A stretch of 64,000 nt of DNA from JAYZDK01 sp964604165 (lineage in GTDB: Bacteria > Myxococcota_A > UBA796 > CAJQPC01). The stretch lies in assembly GCA_964604165.1 (NCBI GenBank), contig CAZRYF010000014.1, positions 1 to 64,000 on the forward strand, written 5' to 3'. The position numbers and the translations under genes are program-made. Below are positions 35,755 through 44,413 of the stretch, piece by piece. Every line of letters begins with the position of its first letter. Position 1 is the first letter of the stretch. Under the pieces are notes generated by a model, which saw only the letters and a program-made list of their open reading frames with translations, was not told where the DNA came from and made no database searches.

Positions 35755-36201
35755 ATGTACGCATCCATCGCCCTTCTCGCCCTGACCGCTTGCGGAAACA
35801 AAGAAGCCTCACCCGAGGCCGGAGGCGAGCCCACGGCAGCCATCCCGTCGAACATTCCCGCGGACGCCATGTCCCAAGCCTACGCCGAGAAGCTGTTGGA
35901 CCTGACATTGCGCAACTTCAAGCCCTCCGATGCCCTGGGCGGCGCTGTGCTCACCTACAACACCATGACCTTCCGCCCCGACGGTAGCTGGCATGCAGCC
36001 GGATCCGTCGCCATTGGCGAAGACGCCATGGAGTGCAACGAGCAGGGCACCTGGCTCATGGAAGCCGCATCTTCTCAGACCACCGCCACCATGAGCTGGG
36101 GCATTGAGACCACGGATTGCGCCGGCCGAAAAGTCGGTGAGGAGCAACGGGTCCAGCTGAGCATCCTGGACAATGGCCAGTACAAGGTGCTGTTCCGGTA
36201 G
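35755..36201 (+). CDS. Small lipoprotein, unknown function
   Basis: A 148-residue putative lipoprotein (MYASIALLALTACGN, Cys 13). The linker is Pro/Ala/Glu-rich and is followed by a compact beta-rich domain with two cysteines (AMECNEQGTW, TTDCAGRKVG) that may pair. It reads as a lipocalin-like or DUF-type domain giving a value-versus-blank pattern (MTFRPDGSWHAAGS). A good GGAGG is upstream. gapA follows after 45 bases; no functional link is visible. Confidence 0.75.
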   Translation: MYASIALLALTACGNKEASPEAGGEPTAAIPSNIPADAMSQAYAEKLLDLTLRNFKPSDALGGAVLTYNTMTFRPDGSWHAAGSVAIGEDAMECNEQGTWLMEAASSQTTATMSWGIETTDCAGRKVGEEQRVQLSILDNGQYKVLFR

Positions 36202-36246
36202 GAGGCGGTTAGAAGCGGGTGCCTTCCCCCCACTGCAGGAGCGCCC

Positions 36247-37263
36247 GTGTCTGTTCGCGTCGCTATCAACGGTTTCGGCCGCATCGGTCGGTGTGCCCTT
36301 CGGGCCGCCTGGAATGACCCCGAGATTGAATTCGTCCACATCAACGACCTGACCGGGGATCCGCTCCTGGCGCACCTCTTGTCCAACGACTCGGTGCACG
36401 GCCCGTTTGAGCCAACCGTCACTGCGGTGGACGGTGGCTTGGACATCGGCGGGACCTTTGTACCCACCAGTGCGGAGCCAAACCCGGCGGACCTTCCCTG
36501 GCGAGAGCGCCAGGTGGACGTGGTCTTTGAGTGCACGGGTATTTTCACCGCCCGTGAAAAGGCGCAGGCGCACCTGGATGCCGGCGCCCACAAGGTCATC
36601 ATCTCCGCACCGGCCAGCGGGGCAGACGCGACGATCTGTGTGGGGGTCAATGACGAGACCCTGGACGCAGAGCAGCACCACGTGGTGTCCAACGCCAGCT
36701 GCACCACCAACTGCCTCTCCCCTTTCGCCAAGGTCTTGAACGATGAGTTCGGCGTGGTGCAGGGGCTGATGACCACCATTCACGCCTACACCATGGACCA
36801 GAACCTCCTGGACGCACCGCACCGAAAGGGGGACTTCCGGCGGGCCCGGGCCGCCGGCCTGAACATGGTGCCCACCAGTACCGGGGCTGCCAAAGCCGTG
36901 GGCATGGTCCTTCCCGAGCTGGCAGGAAAGCTCAACGGCATGGCGATTCGCGTTCCCACCCCGAACGTCTCCCTCGTGGACCTCGTGGTCGACCTGGAGA
37001 AGGCGACGACCGCCGAGGCGATCAACGCGGCGTTTGCCGCAGCCGCAGCCGGCCCCATGAAGGGGGTTCTCGAGGCCTCCACGGCGCCCCTGGTGTCCAG
37101 CGATCTCGTGGGCAACCCCCACTCCTCCATTGTGGACACCCAGCTGACCATGATGATGGGGCCACACACGGCCAAGGTCTTGTCCTGGTACGACAACGAG
37201 TGGGGCTTCTCCAACCGCCTGGCGGATCTGGCCCGCCTGCTCTTTGGATTGGAACGCCGATGA
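36247..37263 (+). CDS. gapA: Glyceraldehyde-3-phosphate dehydrogenase
   Basis: A 338-residue NAD-dependent enzyme making 1,3-bisphosphoglycerate. The NAD fold starts at VAINGFGRIGRCALRA. Catalytic C152 lies in SNASCTTNCLSPF, and TGAAKAVG plus the substrate-phosphate loop and WYDNEWGFSNRL are present. GTG start behind GGAG. Together with pgk and tpiA (coupled, overlapping) it forms a glycolytic operon. Confidence 0.96.
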   Translation: MSVRVAINGFGRIGRCALRAAWNDPEIEFVHINDLTGDPLLAHLLSNDSVHGPFEPTVTAVDGGLDIGGTFVPTSAEPNPADLPWRERQVDVVFECTGIFTAREKAQAHLDAGAHKVIISAPASGADATICVGVNDETLDAEQHHVVSNASCTTNCLSPFAKVLNDEFGVVQGLMTTIHAYTMDQNLLDAPHRKGDFRRARAAGLNMVPTSTGAAKAVGMVLPELAGKLNGMAIRVPTPNVSLVDLVVDLEKATTAEAINAAFAAAAAGPMKGVLEASTAPLVSSDLVGNPHSSIVDTQLTMMMGPHTAKVLSWYDNEWGFSNRLADLARLLFGLERR

Positions 37264-38441
37264 ACTTCCGAACCCTGGACGATCTGGACGTAAGCGGCCG
37301 ACGGGTCCTGCTGCGGCTGGACCTGAACGTCCCCCTGCAGGACGGGGCCATCGCCGATGACACGCGCATTACCGCGGCGATGCCCACGATCGCTGCCCTC
37401 CTGGAGGGGGGGGCACGGTTGATCATCTGTTCGCATCTCGGCCGGCCCAGGGGCCAGAAGGTCCCAGCCCTGAGCCTGGAGCCCGTGGCCATGCGCCTGG
37501 CGGAGGTCTTGGATGCAGAGGTGTGGTTTGCACACGACCCGGCCGGGGACGACGTGGAGTACCTGTCCAGGGAGCTCGCTGACGGCGGTGTGCTGGTCGT
37601 GGAGAACCTTCGGTTTCGCCGGGGGGAGGAGACCAACAGCCCCGATTTCGCCGCAAAGCTGGCCAAACTGGCCGATGTCTATGTCAACGATGCGTTCGGC
37701 ACCTTGCACAGAAGCCATGCCTCCGTGGATGCGGTGGTGGAGCACTTTGAAGAGGCCGCGGTGGGGCCCTTGATCCAGTCAGAACTGGAGGCCTTGGCCC
37801 AACTCAATGACAGCCCCAAGCGCCCCTACGTAGGGATTCTCGGAGGCGTGAAGGTTTCGGACAAAATCGGGGTGATCGAGTCCCTCATGGGCCGGGTGGA
37901 TGCCCTGCTTATCGGTGGAGCCATGGCATACACCTTCCTGAAGGCCCAAGGTGTCGAGGTGGGGGATTCCCTGGTGCAGGAGGAGAAACTCCTCTTGGCC
38001 AAGCGCATGTTGGAGCGATGTGCGGGCAAGGGGGTCAAGGTCTTTCTGCCAACAGACCACGTGGCGGCCACCGACCTGGACGGCGAGGCCACGGTCACCA
38101 AGGAGTTGTCCGAGGGAATGCGGGCCTTTGATATCGGCCCGGAGACCGTGAACCTCTTCGGCAACGTAGTGGCCCGTGCGTCCACGGTGTTCTGGAATGG
38201 GCCCATGGGTGTGGCAGAGCGAGACGCTTTTGCAGGGGGCACTCGGGGCATGGCCGAGGCCGTGGCCAGCGCGGATGCCTACACGGTGATCGGCGGTGGT
38301 GACTCGGCAGCAGCGGTAAAGCGCCTCGGGTTGACCGAGAAGTTCTCCCACATCTCCACAGGCGGAGGCGCCGCCCTTCAGCATATTGAGGGACGTCCCC
38401 TTCCCGGCCTGGAGGCTTTGGCCAAGAGAGGTGCCTCGTGA
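37260..38441 (+). CDS. pgk: Phosphoglycerate kinase
   Basis: A 393-residue kinase transferring phosphate from 1,3-bisphosphoglycerate to ADP. N-terminal LLRLDLNVPLQDG, the HLGRP substrate motif, VENLRFRRGEE, KVSDKIGVIE and the C-terminal nucleotide loop GGGDSAAAVKRLG are present. ATG overlaps the gapA stop (ATGA), giving translational coupling. Confidence 0.97.
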   Translation: MNFRTLDDLDVSGRRVLLRLDLNVPLQDGAIADDTRITAAMPTIAALLEGGARLIICSHLGRPRGQKVPALSLEPVAMRLAEVLDAEVWFAHDPAGDDVEYLSRELADGGVLVVENLRFRRGEETNSPDFAAKLAKLADVYVNDAFGTLHRSHASVDAVVEHFEEAAVGPLIQSELEALAQLNDSPKRPYVGILGGVKVSDKIGVIESLMGRVDALLIGGAMAYTFLKAQGVEVGDSLVQEEKLLLAKRMLERCAGKGVKVFLPTDHVAATDLDGEATVTKELSEGMRAFDIGPETVNLFGNVVARASTVFWNGPMGVAERDAFAGGTRGMAEAVASADAYTVIGGGDSAAAVKRLGLTEKFSHISTGGGAALQHIEGRPLPGLEALAKRGAS

Positions 38442-39211
38442 GTCGCCGCATGCTGATTGCCGGCAACTGGAAGATGAACCGGGGCCCAGAAGACGCGGAG
38501 GCTCTCGCGAGAGAGCTCAAGGGCGCCTTGTCCGATGTGGAGGCCGTGGACACCTTGGTGGCGCCGCCCTTTGTTTCCATTGTGGGCGTTGTTTCGCGCC
38601 TGAAACACACCGGCACCCTCGTGGCTGGCCAGGACCTGCACACGGAGGTTTCTGGAGCGTTTACAGGGGCGGTTTCAGGCGAAATGCTCCGCCAGGCCGG
38701 GTGCACCCACGTGTTGGTGGGCCATTCCGAGCGCAGGCACGTTTTTGGGGACACAAACGAGGTGGTGGGAAAGAAGGTTCAAGCGGCCCTTGCGGCGGGA
38801 CTTGTGCCCATTCTGTGCCTGGGGGAGACCCTGGAGGAACGGGATGCCGGCCAGGTGGATGCGGTGGTGCACGGGCAGCTGGCGGCGGGTCTTGCGGGAC
38901 TACACTCCGACCAGGTAGCGACCCTGGTGCTGGCCTATGAGCCGGTTTGGGCAATTGGGACCGGGCGTACGGCCTCCCCCGAGCAGGCCCAGGAAGTCCA
39001 CGCCAGCATTCGCTGCTGGCTCGCGGAAAACCACCCGGACTACGTGGCACAGCAGATGCGAATCCTCTACGGAGGCTCGGTGAAGCCGGGCAACGCTGCA
39101 GATCTACTGGGCCAACCCGACATCGATGGCGCTCTCGTTGGAGGCGCAGCCCTCGATGCAGCCTCTTTCTCGGCGATCGCGCAAGCGGCGCCAAGTCTAA
39201 TCTCAAAGTAG
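38438..39211 (+). CDS. tpiA: Triosephosphate isomerase
   Basis: A 257-residue TIM barrel interconverting dihydroxyacetone phosphate and glyceraldehyde 3-phosphate. Catalytic residues are visible: K12 in GNWKMN, H96 in VGHSERR, E168 in AYEPVWAIGTG. The YGGSVKPGN phosphate loop follows. Its GTG start overlaps the pgk stop (GTGA). Confidence 0.97.
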   Translation: MSRRMLIAGNWKMNRGPEDAEALARELKGALSDVEAVDTLVAPPFVSIVGVVSRLKHTGTLVAGQDLHTEVSGAFTGAVSGEMLRQAGCTHVLVGHSERRHVFGDTNEVVGKKVQAALAAGLVPILCLGETLEERDAGQVDAVVHGQLAAGLAGLHSDQVATLVLAYEPVWAIGTGRTASPEQAQEVHASIRCWLAENHPDYVAQQMRILYGGSVKPGNAADLLGQPDIDGALVGGAALDAASFSAIAQAAPSLISK

Positions 39212-39220
39212 GAGGACACC

Positions 39221-39688
39221 ATGGGTCTCTTCATCACGATCCTGCACGTGACCCTGTGCCTGATTCTCATTCTCATCATTCTGCTGCAGCCCTCCAAGGG
39301 CTCAGACGTGGGTGCTGCATTCGGCGGGGGTTCTTCCTCCTCCATGTTCGGCCCCCGTGGTGCAGGCAGCATGCTCTCTCGGGCCACCACGGTGGTGGCG
39401 GTGCTCTTCATGTTCACCTCCATCACGCTGGCGCTGCGCTCGACCCCTGAGCACCTGTCCGAGGATGCCCTCAAGCAGGGAACGCTCGGTGGCGGGCTGG
39501 AAGACATCGACCTGGGAATTCAAGCGCCAGAACCAGAGGCCGATGCACCCGCTGTGGAGTCGGCCCCGACCCTGGAGGTGGAGAGCCTTGGAGACGGAGA
39601 AACCCTGGATCCGGCAGGAGGCGACCTGGCGCCGGAGTCCATTGGAGTCCCGGACGAGGACAGTGTTCCCACGGATGGGGGCGAGTGA
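39221..39688 (+). CDS. secG: SecG preprotein translocase subunit, long acidic tail
   Basis: A 155-residue SecYEG accessory subunit. TM1 is at about 4-22 (LHVTLCLILILIILLQPSKG with the conserved GS.VGAAFGGG loop at 27-37) and TM2 at about 54-70. Typical SecG is about 75-115 residues. Here residues 74-155 are a disordered acidic Glu/Ala/Pro-rich extension of unknown purpose. The tpiA-secG order is common in bacteria. Confidence 0.94.
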   Translation: MGLFITILHVTLCLILILIILLQPSKGSDVGAAFGGGSSSSMFGPRGAGSMLSRATTVVAVLFMFTSITLALRSTPEHLSEDALKQGTLGGGLEDIDLGIQAPEPEADAPAVESAPTLEVESLGDGETLDPAGGDLAPESIGVPDEDSVPTDGGE

Positions 39689-39698
39689 TTTCGGCTGC

Positions 39699-39727
39699 TT
39701 GACATGGTCCAAGCGGGGCCATACATG
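39699..39727 (+). promoter_or_regulatory. Probable promoter of tRNA-Leu
   Basis: TTGACA (39699-39704), exactly 17 bases, then TACATG (39722-39727). The tRNA starts 11 bases later. The rplC promoter uses the same -10. Confidence 0.6.
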
Positions 39728-39738
39728 GCCGCCGTTGT

Positions 39739-39823
<85 letters not shown>

Positions 39824-39836
39824 CCCCCCTCTCCAG

Positions 39837-39858
39837 AGCCTCCCCCCCGGGAGGCTTT
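39837..39858 (+). terminator. Terminator-like hairpin after tRNA-Leu
   Basis: AGCCTCCC (39837-39844) pairs with GGGAGGCT (39849-39856) over a CCCC loop, followed by TTTG. A good stem with a short T-tract. Confidence 0.55.
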
Positions 39859-39930
39859 GATGATCTCAAGGACTGGACGGGCACCGGACGCGTGGGTACA
39901 GGACTCGCCACCCAACCCCGGAGAGTGCCC

Positions 39931-41319
39931 ATGAATCGCCGACAGTTCAGCGCAGGGGCCCTCCTCTTGGCCGTCCAGTCCTTCTCCTCCAGGACCGGCG
40001 CCGCAGCACCCAAGACGCGTCTGCCCCCCGTCGCCGATCGCGGACTCCTGGGGGGCACGTCCGCCTTTCTGGAGAACCCCTGGTCCTTTGCTTCTCGACG
40101 GTATGAAGAGCACGGACCGATCTTCCTGACCTCCGTCCTGGGCAAAAAGGTGGTCTACCTCTCGGGCCCCGACGCCATGTCCGCATTCTTGAAGGAGGAA
40201 AACGTCTCCCGGAGCGGGGCCCATCCCCCACACGTCATCAAGCTCTTTGGCGGACGGAACATCCAGATGATGGACGCACCGGAGCACACGCCACTGCGGG
40301 CCTTGACCATGGCCGGGTTCAACCGGGCGGCCCTGACCGATTATGTACCGCGGCTTCAAGAGCTGGCGGACAAATCGATCGCCCGCTGGGCAACCGAGGG
40401 CGAGCTTTCTGGCACGGAGGCCATGCGCCAGTTCGCGGTGGATGCCATCTGCGACAACGTGCTTGGTGTGGCGGCCGGCGAGAGGACCCGGGCCTTGCAG
40501 GCCGACTACATGGCCCTGGCTGCCGGCTTCACCGCTGTTCCGATTCGGCTTCCAGGGTCGGCCTACAGCAAGGCCATGAAGGCCCGCAAGCGCCTGCTGG
40601 CGACCCTGCGCGAAGTGATCGCCGAGCGGCGAGGATTGGCAGGGGAAGATGCGGCCTCCCGGGTCATGGCAGCCAGGACCGAAGAGGGCCGACAGATCAC
40701 CGACGACGAGCTGCTCCTGGAGCTGCACCACATGGTAATCGCCGGCTACATCGTCTTTGCACTGTTGGCGGAGTTGATCTCCCAGCTGCATCAGCATCCC
40801 GAGATCCAGGCCGCGCTTCGAGCAGACCTTGAGGCCGCCGATGCCCTGGAGACCCTGAGCATCGAGAAGCTGTACGGGTTGCGCGGGCTCCAGGACCTGG
40901 TGAACGAAGGCAAGCGCACCACCCCGATCGTGCCCATGGTGTTTGGGGTGGCCAAAAAGGACTTTGAGGTGGGAGAATTCACGGTGCCTGCCGGATTCGG
41001 AGTCTGGATGTCCCTCTCCCTCTGCAACACCGACCCGAGCGTGTTCACCAAGCCGCACGCCTTCGACCCAGCCCGCTTCAGTCCCGGACGGGCCGAGCAG
41101 GACGCTCACCCTCACGCCTTTGTGCCCCAGGGAGGTGGACGACCAGAGGGCCACCGATGTCTGGGCCTGGAGTACTCCAGCGTGGTCGCCCAGGTGCTGG
41201 TGGCGCGGCTGCTGGCGAGCTCCGAGTTCACGCTGCCGGAGCAGGATCTGTCCCTGTCCTATGAGAGACTCCCCCCGGAGCACGTCGACGGGCTTCGAAT
41301 GGTGGTAACGCCGAGGTGA
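39931..41319 (+). CDS. Cytochrome P450 family protein with twin-arginine-type leader, atypical I-helix
   Basis: A 462-residue P450-fold protein. The heme-ligand loop FVPQGGGRPEGHRCLG carries Cys at about 410 and resembles CYP152 peroxygenases. The K-helix ExxR is EGKR, the C-helix segment is DAPEHTPLR, and PERF-like FDPARFSP is present. At the I-helix the expected AG-x-(E/D)-T-(T/S) reads AGYIVF (271-276), so both acid and threonine are missing. The N-terminus MNRRQFSAGALLLAVQSF looks like a Tat/Sec leader, unusual for a bacterial P450. It may therefore be a peroxide-using or non-monooxygenase P450. A GGAGAG ribosome-binding site precedes the ATG. Confidence 0.86.
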   Translation: MNRRQFSAGALLLAVQSFSSRTGAAAPKTRLPPVADRGLLGGTSAFLENPWSFASRRYEEHGPIFLTSVLGKKVVYLSGPDAMSAFLKEENVSRSGAHPPHVIKLFGGRNIQMMDAPEHTPLRALTMAGFNRAALTDYVPRLQELADKSIARWATEGELSGTEAMRQFAVDAICDNVLGVAAGERTRALQADYMALAAGFTAVPIRLPGSAYSKAMKARKRLLATLREVIAERRGLAGEDAASRVMAARTEEGRQITDDELLLELHHMVIAGYIVFALLAELISQLHQHPEIQAALRADLEAADALETLSIEKLYGLRGLQDLVNEGKRTTPIVPMVFGVAKKDFEVGEFTVPAGFGVWMSLSLCNTDPSVFTKPHAFDPARFSPGRAEQDAHPHAFVPQGGGRPEGHRCLGLEYSSVVAQVLVARLLASSEFTLPEQDLSLSYERLPPEHVDGLRMVVTPR

Positions 41320-41324
41320 GGTTG

Positions 41325-41963
41325 ATGTTCTCCAGAATCGCGTTCCCCTTCTTTCTGTTGACTGGATGCCTGCCCAGCGTGCCGGAGCGACGGTTGGCTG
41401 CTCACCTTCCTGGAGGACTTCGAGGGAGGGACCGTCGGTGAGGCTGTGGCTGGGACGCGGAGGTGGGAGTTTGGTCCGCCTGCTTGTGAGGGCAGCACGT
41501 CTCCCAGGAAAGGGCACATTCAGGCGCCAGTGCTGTCTTCTTCCCCCATCATCTGACCCGGGCTTTTGAAGTGGGTGGTGCCGATGTGGCGGCAGAGGTG
41601 TGGTTCAACGACCCCCTTGGCAGTTCCGGTGGAGACATGATGCTGCACTTGGGCGATGACTGGCACAAATCCCTGGTTCGCGTCCCCTGGGACGCCGGGA
41701 TCTGCGAAGAACCCCACTGCTGCGAAGGCAGCCCGTCTGGCTCCAACGAGAACCTGGAGACCCTCCAGGAAAGAAGCCAGGGCTGGCACTTGGTGCGAGT
41801 CGAGATCACGGCGGGGGAGCCATCTTCCTTTCGGGCCTGCATTGACGAGATCTGCAGCACACAGCATCCATTCACGGGCGCCCCCGCGGACACCCTGAGC
41901 TTTGGCAACGACGTGGAGCACACCTGGTGGGACGACATACGGATTCTCACCCGGGCGCTGTAA
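41325..41963 (+). pseudogene. Frameshifted lipoprotein gene with LamG/concanavalin-like C-terminal half
   Basis: An ATG at 41325 opens a lipoprotein signal (MFSRIAFPFFLLTGC, Cys 15). The frame then hits a stop at about 41437. A second frame, shifted by one, carries the continuous-looking WLLTFLEDFEGGTVGEAV to about 41530. The original frame resumes with HSGASAVFFPHHLTRAFEVG and runs to 41963 (VAAEVWFND, WHLVRVEITAG, FGNDVEHTWWDDIRILT), a jelly-roll/LamG-like pattern. Two compensating one-base shifts mean either a recent pseudogene or assembly errors next to a repeat-rich, N-gapped area. It lies 5 bases after the P450 stop. Confidence 0.6.
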
Positions 41964-42012
41964 TCAGGCGCTTCCCCCGCGGTTTCGGAGAGGTCACACC
42001 TGTCTCAACATC

Positions 42013-42264
42013 GGGGGGAGATGGCCTATCCCCCCCAGCCCCGCGGCCCGGCGGCAGGCCCGGCAGGGACATGGGCGGGGGGGAGATGGCCTATCCCCCC
42101 CAGCCCCGCGGCCCGGCGGCAGGCCCGGCAGGNNNNNNNNNNNNNNNNNNNNNNNNNNNNNNNNNNNNNNNNNNNNNNNNNNNNNNNNNNNNNNNNNNNN
42201 NNNNNNNNNNNNNNNNNNNNNNNNNNNNNNNNGACATGGGCGGGGGGGAGATGGCCTATCCCTC
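42013..42264. repeat. 65-bp GC-rich tandem repeat split by an assembly gap
   Basis: A 65-bp unit beginning GACATGGGCGGGGGGGAGAT and ending GGCCCGGCAGG occurs at least twice before the N-run. A third partial copy (42233-42263) follows it. Each unit holds GGGGGGA and TCCCCCC arms around GATGGCCTA, able to form a hairpin. It lies between two convergent genes (the pseudogene and fur). True copy number is hidden by the gap. It is not a CRISPR: units are contiguous without spacers. Confidence 0.85.
42133..42232. other. Assembly gap (100 N) inside the 65-bp repeat
   Basis: Exactly 100 Ns, a placeholder length. The sequence at both edges is the same repeat, so the missing segment is presumably further copies. 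Confidence 0.97.
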
Positions 42265-42294
42265 CCTGTTCAGGTCGGAACGGTGGAGGAGGGC

Positions 42295-42735
42295 CTACTG
42301 GCAATCCGCGCAGAGACCGTAGATCTCGTGGCGGTGGCGCTGGACAAGGAAGCCGTGGCGTTCGGCAATCTGGTCCTGCCGCTCCTCGATGAGAGGATCT
42401 TCAAATTCGATGATTCGACTGCAATCCACGCAGATCAGGTGGTCATGGTGGGTACCAAACTCCGCCAGCTCATAGCGGGCCTGGCCGGAGCCAAAGTTCC
42501 GCTCCACCGCCACACCGGCATCCGCCAGCATTTTCATGGTCCGATAGACCGTGGCATACCCCACCGGCCCTTCCTGCTCGCGCACCAGGGCCTGCAGCTC
42601 CTGCAAGGTCAGGTGGCCCCCGGCCTCCAGGAACACCTGCACAATCACATCCCGTTGCCGGGTGTTCTTCTTGCCCTGGTCGGACATGTAGCGGTTCAGC
42701 CGCTCCCTCGCGGCATCCGCCCGATCCTTCGACAC
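42295..42735 (-). CDS. fur: Fur-family ferric uptake regulator
   Basis: A 146-residue metal-responsive repressor. The winged-helix DNA-binding part is at about 25-85 (TRQRDVIVQVFLEAGGHLTL, GYATVYRTMKML). A dimerisation/metal domain follows with HHDHLICVDCSRIIEF and the second structural Zn CxxC in GLCADCQ at the end. Fur, Zur and PerR cannot be separated by eye, though the HDH cluster and both CxxC pairs fit Fur. Its GTG start begins 1 base after the rplQ stop, so it is probably read through from the ribosomal operon. Confidence 0.88.
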   Translation of the reverse strand: MSKDRADAARERLNRYMSDQGKKNTRQRDVIVQVFLEAGGHLTLQELQALVREQEGPVGYATVYRTMKMLADAGVAVERNFGSGQARYELAEFGTHHDHLICVDCSRIIEFEDPLIEERQDQIAERHGFLVQRHRHEIYGLCADCQ

Positions 42736-42736
42736 C

Positions 42737-43300
42737 CTACTCTTCAGCGGAGGCAGCGGCCTCTACCGGGGCTTCTTGATCGGGGGCGGCAACCTCCACT
42801 TCGGGGGTCACCTCCTCCTCCGCACCAGGAGCCGTCGGTGCCGCAGCAAGCGCCGGCTTGGTGGACTCCTTGAAGGTCAAGGGCTCATCCGCGGGAATCA
42901 TGCTCACCACGTTCATGGGGGCGTTGTCCCCAGTGCGGTGTCCCACCTTCACGAGGCGCAGGTAGCCGCCCGGGCGGTCCTTGTAGCGCTCTGCATACTC
43001 GTTGAAGATGCGATCCAGCGCACCACGATCCGTGACCCACTTGCGCGCCTGCCGAATGGCATGCACTCGCGCGGCCTTGGCGTCAGCAAGGGCCTGGCCT
43101 TCCAGGCCTTCCAGGGAAGACGGGGGAACCCGACGCCCGAGGGTGATCACCTTTTCAGCGATGGACCGCAGCTCCTTGGCCTTGGCCTCGGTGGTGCGGA
43201 TCTGCTCCTCCATCACGAGGGAGGTGACCATGTTGCGAAACATGGCCTTTCGGTGGCTGCTGTTGCGGCCGAGTTTACGGCCTTTCTTGAGATGTCGCAT
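42737..43300 (-). CDS. rplQ: 50S ribosomal protein L17, C-terminally extended
   Basis: A 187-residue L17. MRHLKKGRKLGRNSSHRKAM and the EQIRTTEAKAKELR region are typical, and the core ends near residue 120. The usual L17 is about 120-130 residues; here about 60 extra residues form an acidic Ala/Glu/Pro-rich tail (TPEVEVAAPDQEAPVEAAAS). Follows rpoA closely. Confidence 0.96.
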   Translation of the reverse strand: MRHLKKGRKLGRNSSHRKAMFRNMVTSLVMEEQIRTTEAKAKELRSIAEKVITLGRRVPPSSLEGLEGQALADAKAARVHAIRQARKWVTDRGALDRIFNEYAERYKDRPGGYLRLVKVGHRTGDNAPMNVVSMIPADEPLTFKESTKPALAAAPTAPGAEEEVTPEVEVAAPDQEAPVEAAASAEE

Positions 43301-43314
43301 GACGAGCCTCCGCC

Positions 43315-44322
43315 TTAGCGATTGCGCGGGAAGGATGCCGGAAGCTTCATGCCCAGGTTCAGGCCGAGTTCCGTCAAAAGGTCCTTGATTTCGTTGAGCG
43401 ACTTGCGACCGAAGTTCTTGGTCTTCAGCATCTCTGCCTCGCTCTTCTCAACCAGCTGGTAGATGTATTCAATGCCAGCGTTCTGCAGGCAGTTCGCCGA
43501 ACGCACAGACAGCTCGAGCTCGTCGACGCGCTTGAACAGGTTGTCGTTCACCTCTTCCACGCCCTCGGTGGTGGCCGCATCCACGGGCTCGTCTTCCTCG
43601 GAGAAGTGCACGAAGACCTGAAGTTGCTCACGAAGAATCTTGGCGGCGTATGCCAGGCCATCCTCGGGAATCACCGAGCCGTTGGTCCACAACTCAAGGG
43701 TCAGGCGGTCGTAGTCGGTCCGCTGCCCCACACGAGCGTTTGTGACCGTGTACTTCACCTTCTTGATGGGGGTGTGGATGGAGTCCACGGGAATCACGCC
43801 GATCTCGGCGTCCTCCCCCTCGTTGCCATCGGCCGCCACGTAGCCCTTGCCCATTTTCACGGTCACCTGGCAGCGAAACGTTCCGCCGTCGGTAATGGTG
43901 CAGATTGGGTGGTCGGGGTTCAACACCTGGGCGCCCTCGGTCAGGACCAAGTCCCCTGCGGTCACCACAGTGGCCTTTCCAGCCTTTCCAGTCTTCTCGA
44001 TGCTTCCGGTGACAGTCTCCATGCTGCTGGTCTTCACGACCACCTGCTTGAGGTTCAGCACCACGTCGGTCACGTCTTCCACCACGCCCGCCACGCTGGA
44101 GAACTCGTGGAGCACGCCATCAATCTTCACGCTGGTGATGGCCGCACCTTGCAGGGACGACAGAAGCACCCGGCGCAATGAGTTGCCCAGGGTAATGCCG
44201 AATCCGCGCTCAAGGGGCCGCGCGATGAACTTCCCGTATGTGTCGCTCGACTTGTTGTCGCGCTCCAGGCGGGTGGGCTTGATCAGGTTTCGCCAGTTGG
44301 CGTAGACGTTTTCTTCCAGCAT
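43315..44322 (-). CDS. rpoA: RNA polymerase alpha subunit
   Basis: A 335-residue alpha subunit that assembles core RNA polymerase and contacts UP elements and activators. The NTD shows ERGFGITLGNSLRRVLLSSL and DGVLHEFSSVAGVVEDV; the CTD is complete (LELSVRSANCLQNAGIEYIY, NFGRKSLNEIKDLL). The start at 44322 was chosen at the conserved MLEENVYANW. A 143-base spacer separates it from rpsK where rpsD is usually found. Confidence 0.97.
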   Translation of the reverse strand: MLEENVYANWRNLIKPTRLERDNKSSDTYGKFIARPLERGFGITLGNSLRRVLLSSLQGAAITSVKIDGVLHEFSSVAGVVEDVTDVVLNLKQVVVKTSSMETVTGSIEKTGKAGKATVVTAGDLVLTEGAQVLNPDHPICTITDGGTFRCQVTVKMGKGYVAADGNEGEDAEIGVIPVDSIHTPIKKVKYTVTNARVGQRTDYDRLTLELWTNGSVIPEDGLAYAAKILREQLQVFVHFSEEDEPVDAATTEGVEEVNDNLFKRVDELELSVRSANCLQNAGIEYIYQLVEKSEAEMLKTKNFGRKSLNEIKDLLTELGLNLGMKLPASFPRNR

Positions 44323-44413
44323 GAGAGACTCCTTGGGTTTCTGCCAGCGGCCGACCAGTGCCAAAGGCTCTACACCCGAGAGGGAGGGTTGGGGATGATG
44401 GGCAGGTCAAGCC

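Noticed and set aside
42013..42264. CRISPR array
   Set aside because: Repeats are 65 bp, directly contiguous and without spacers, and no cas genes are present.
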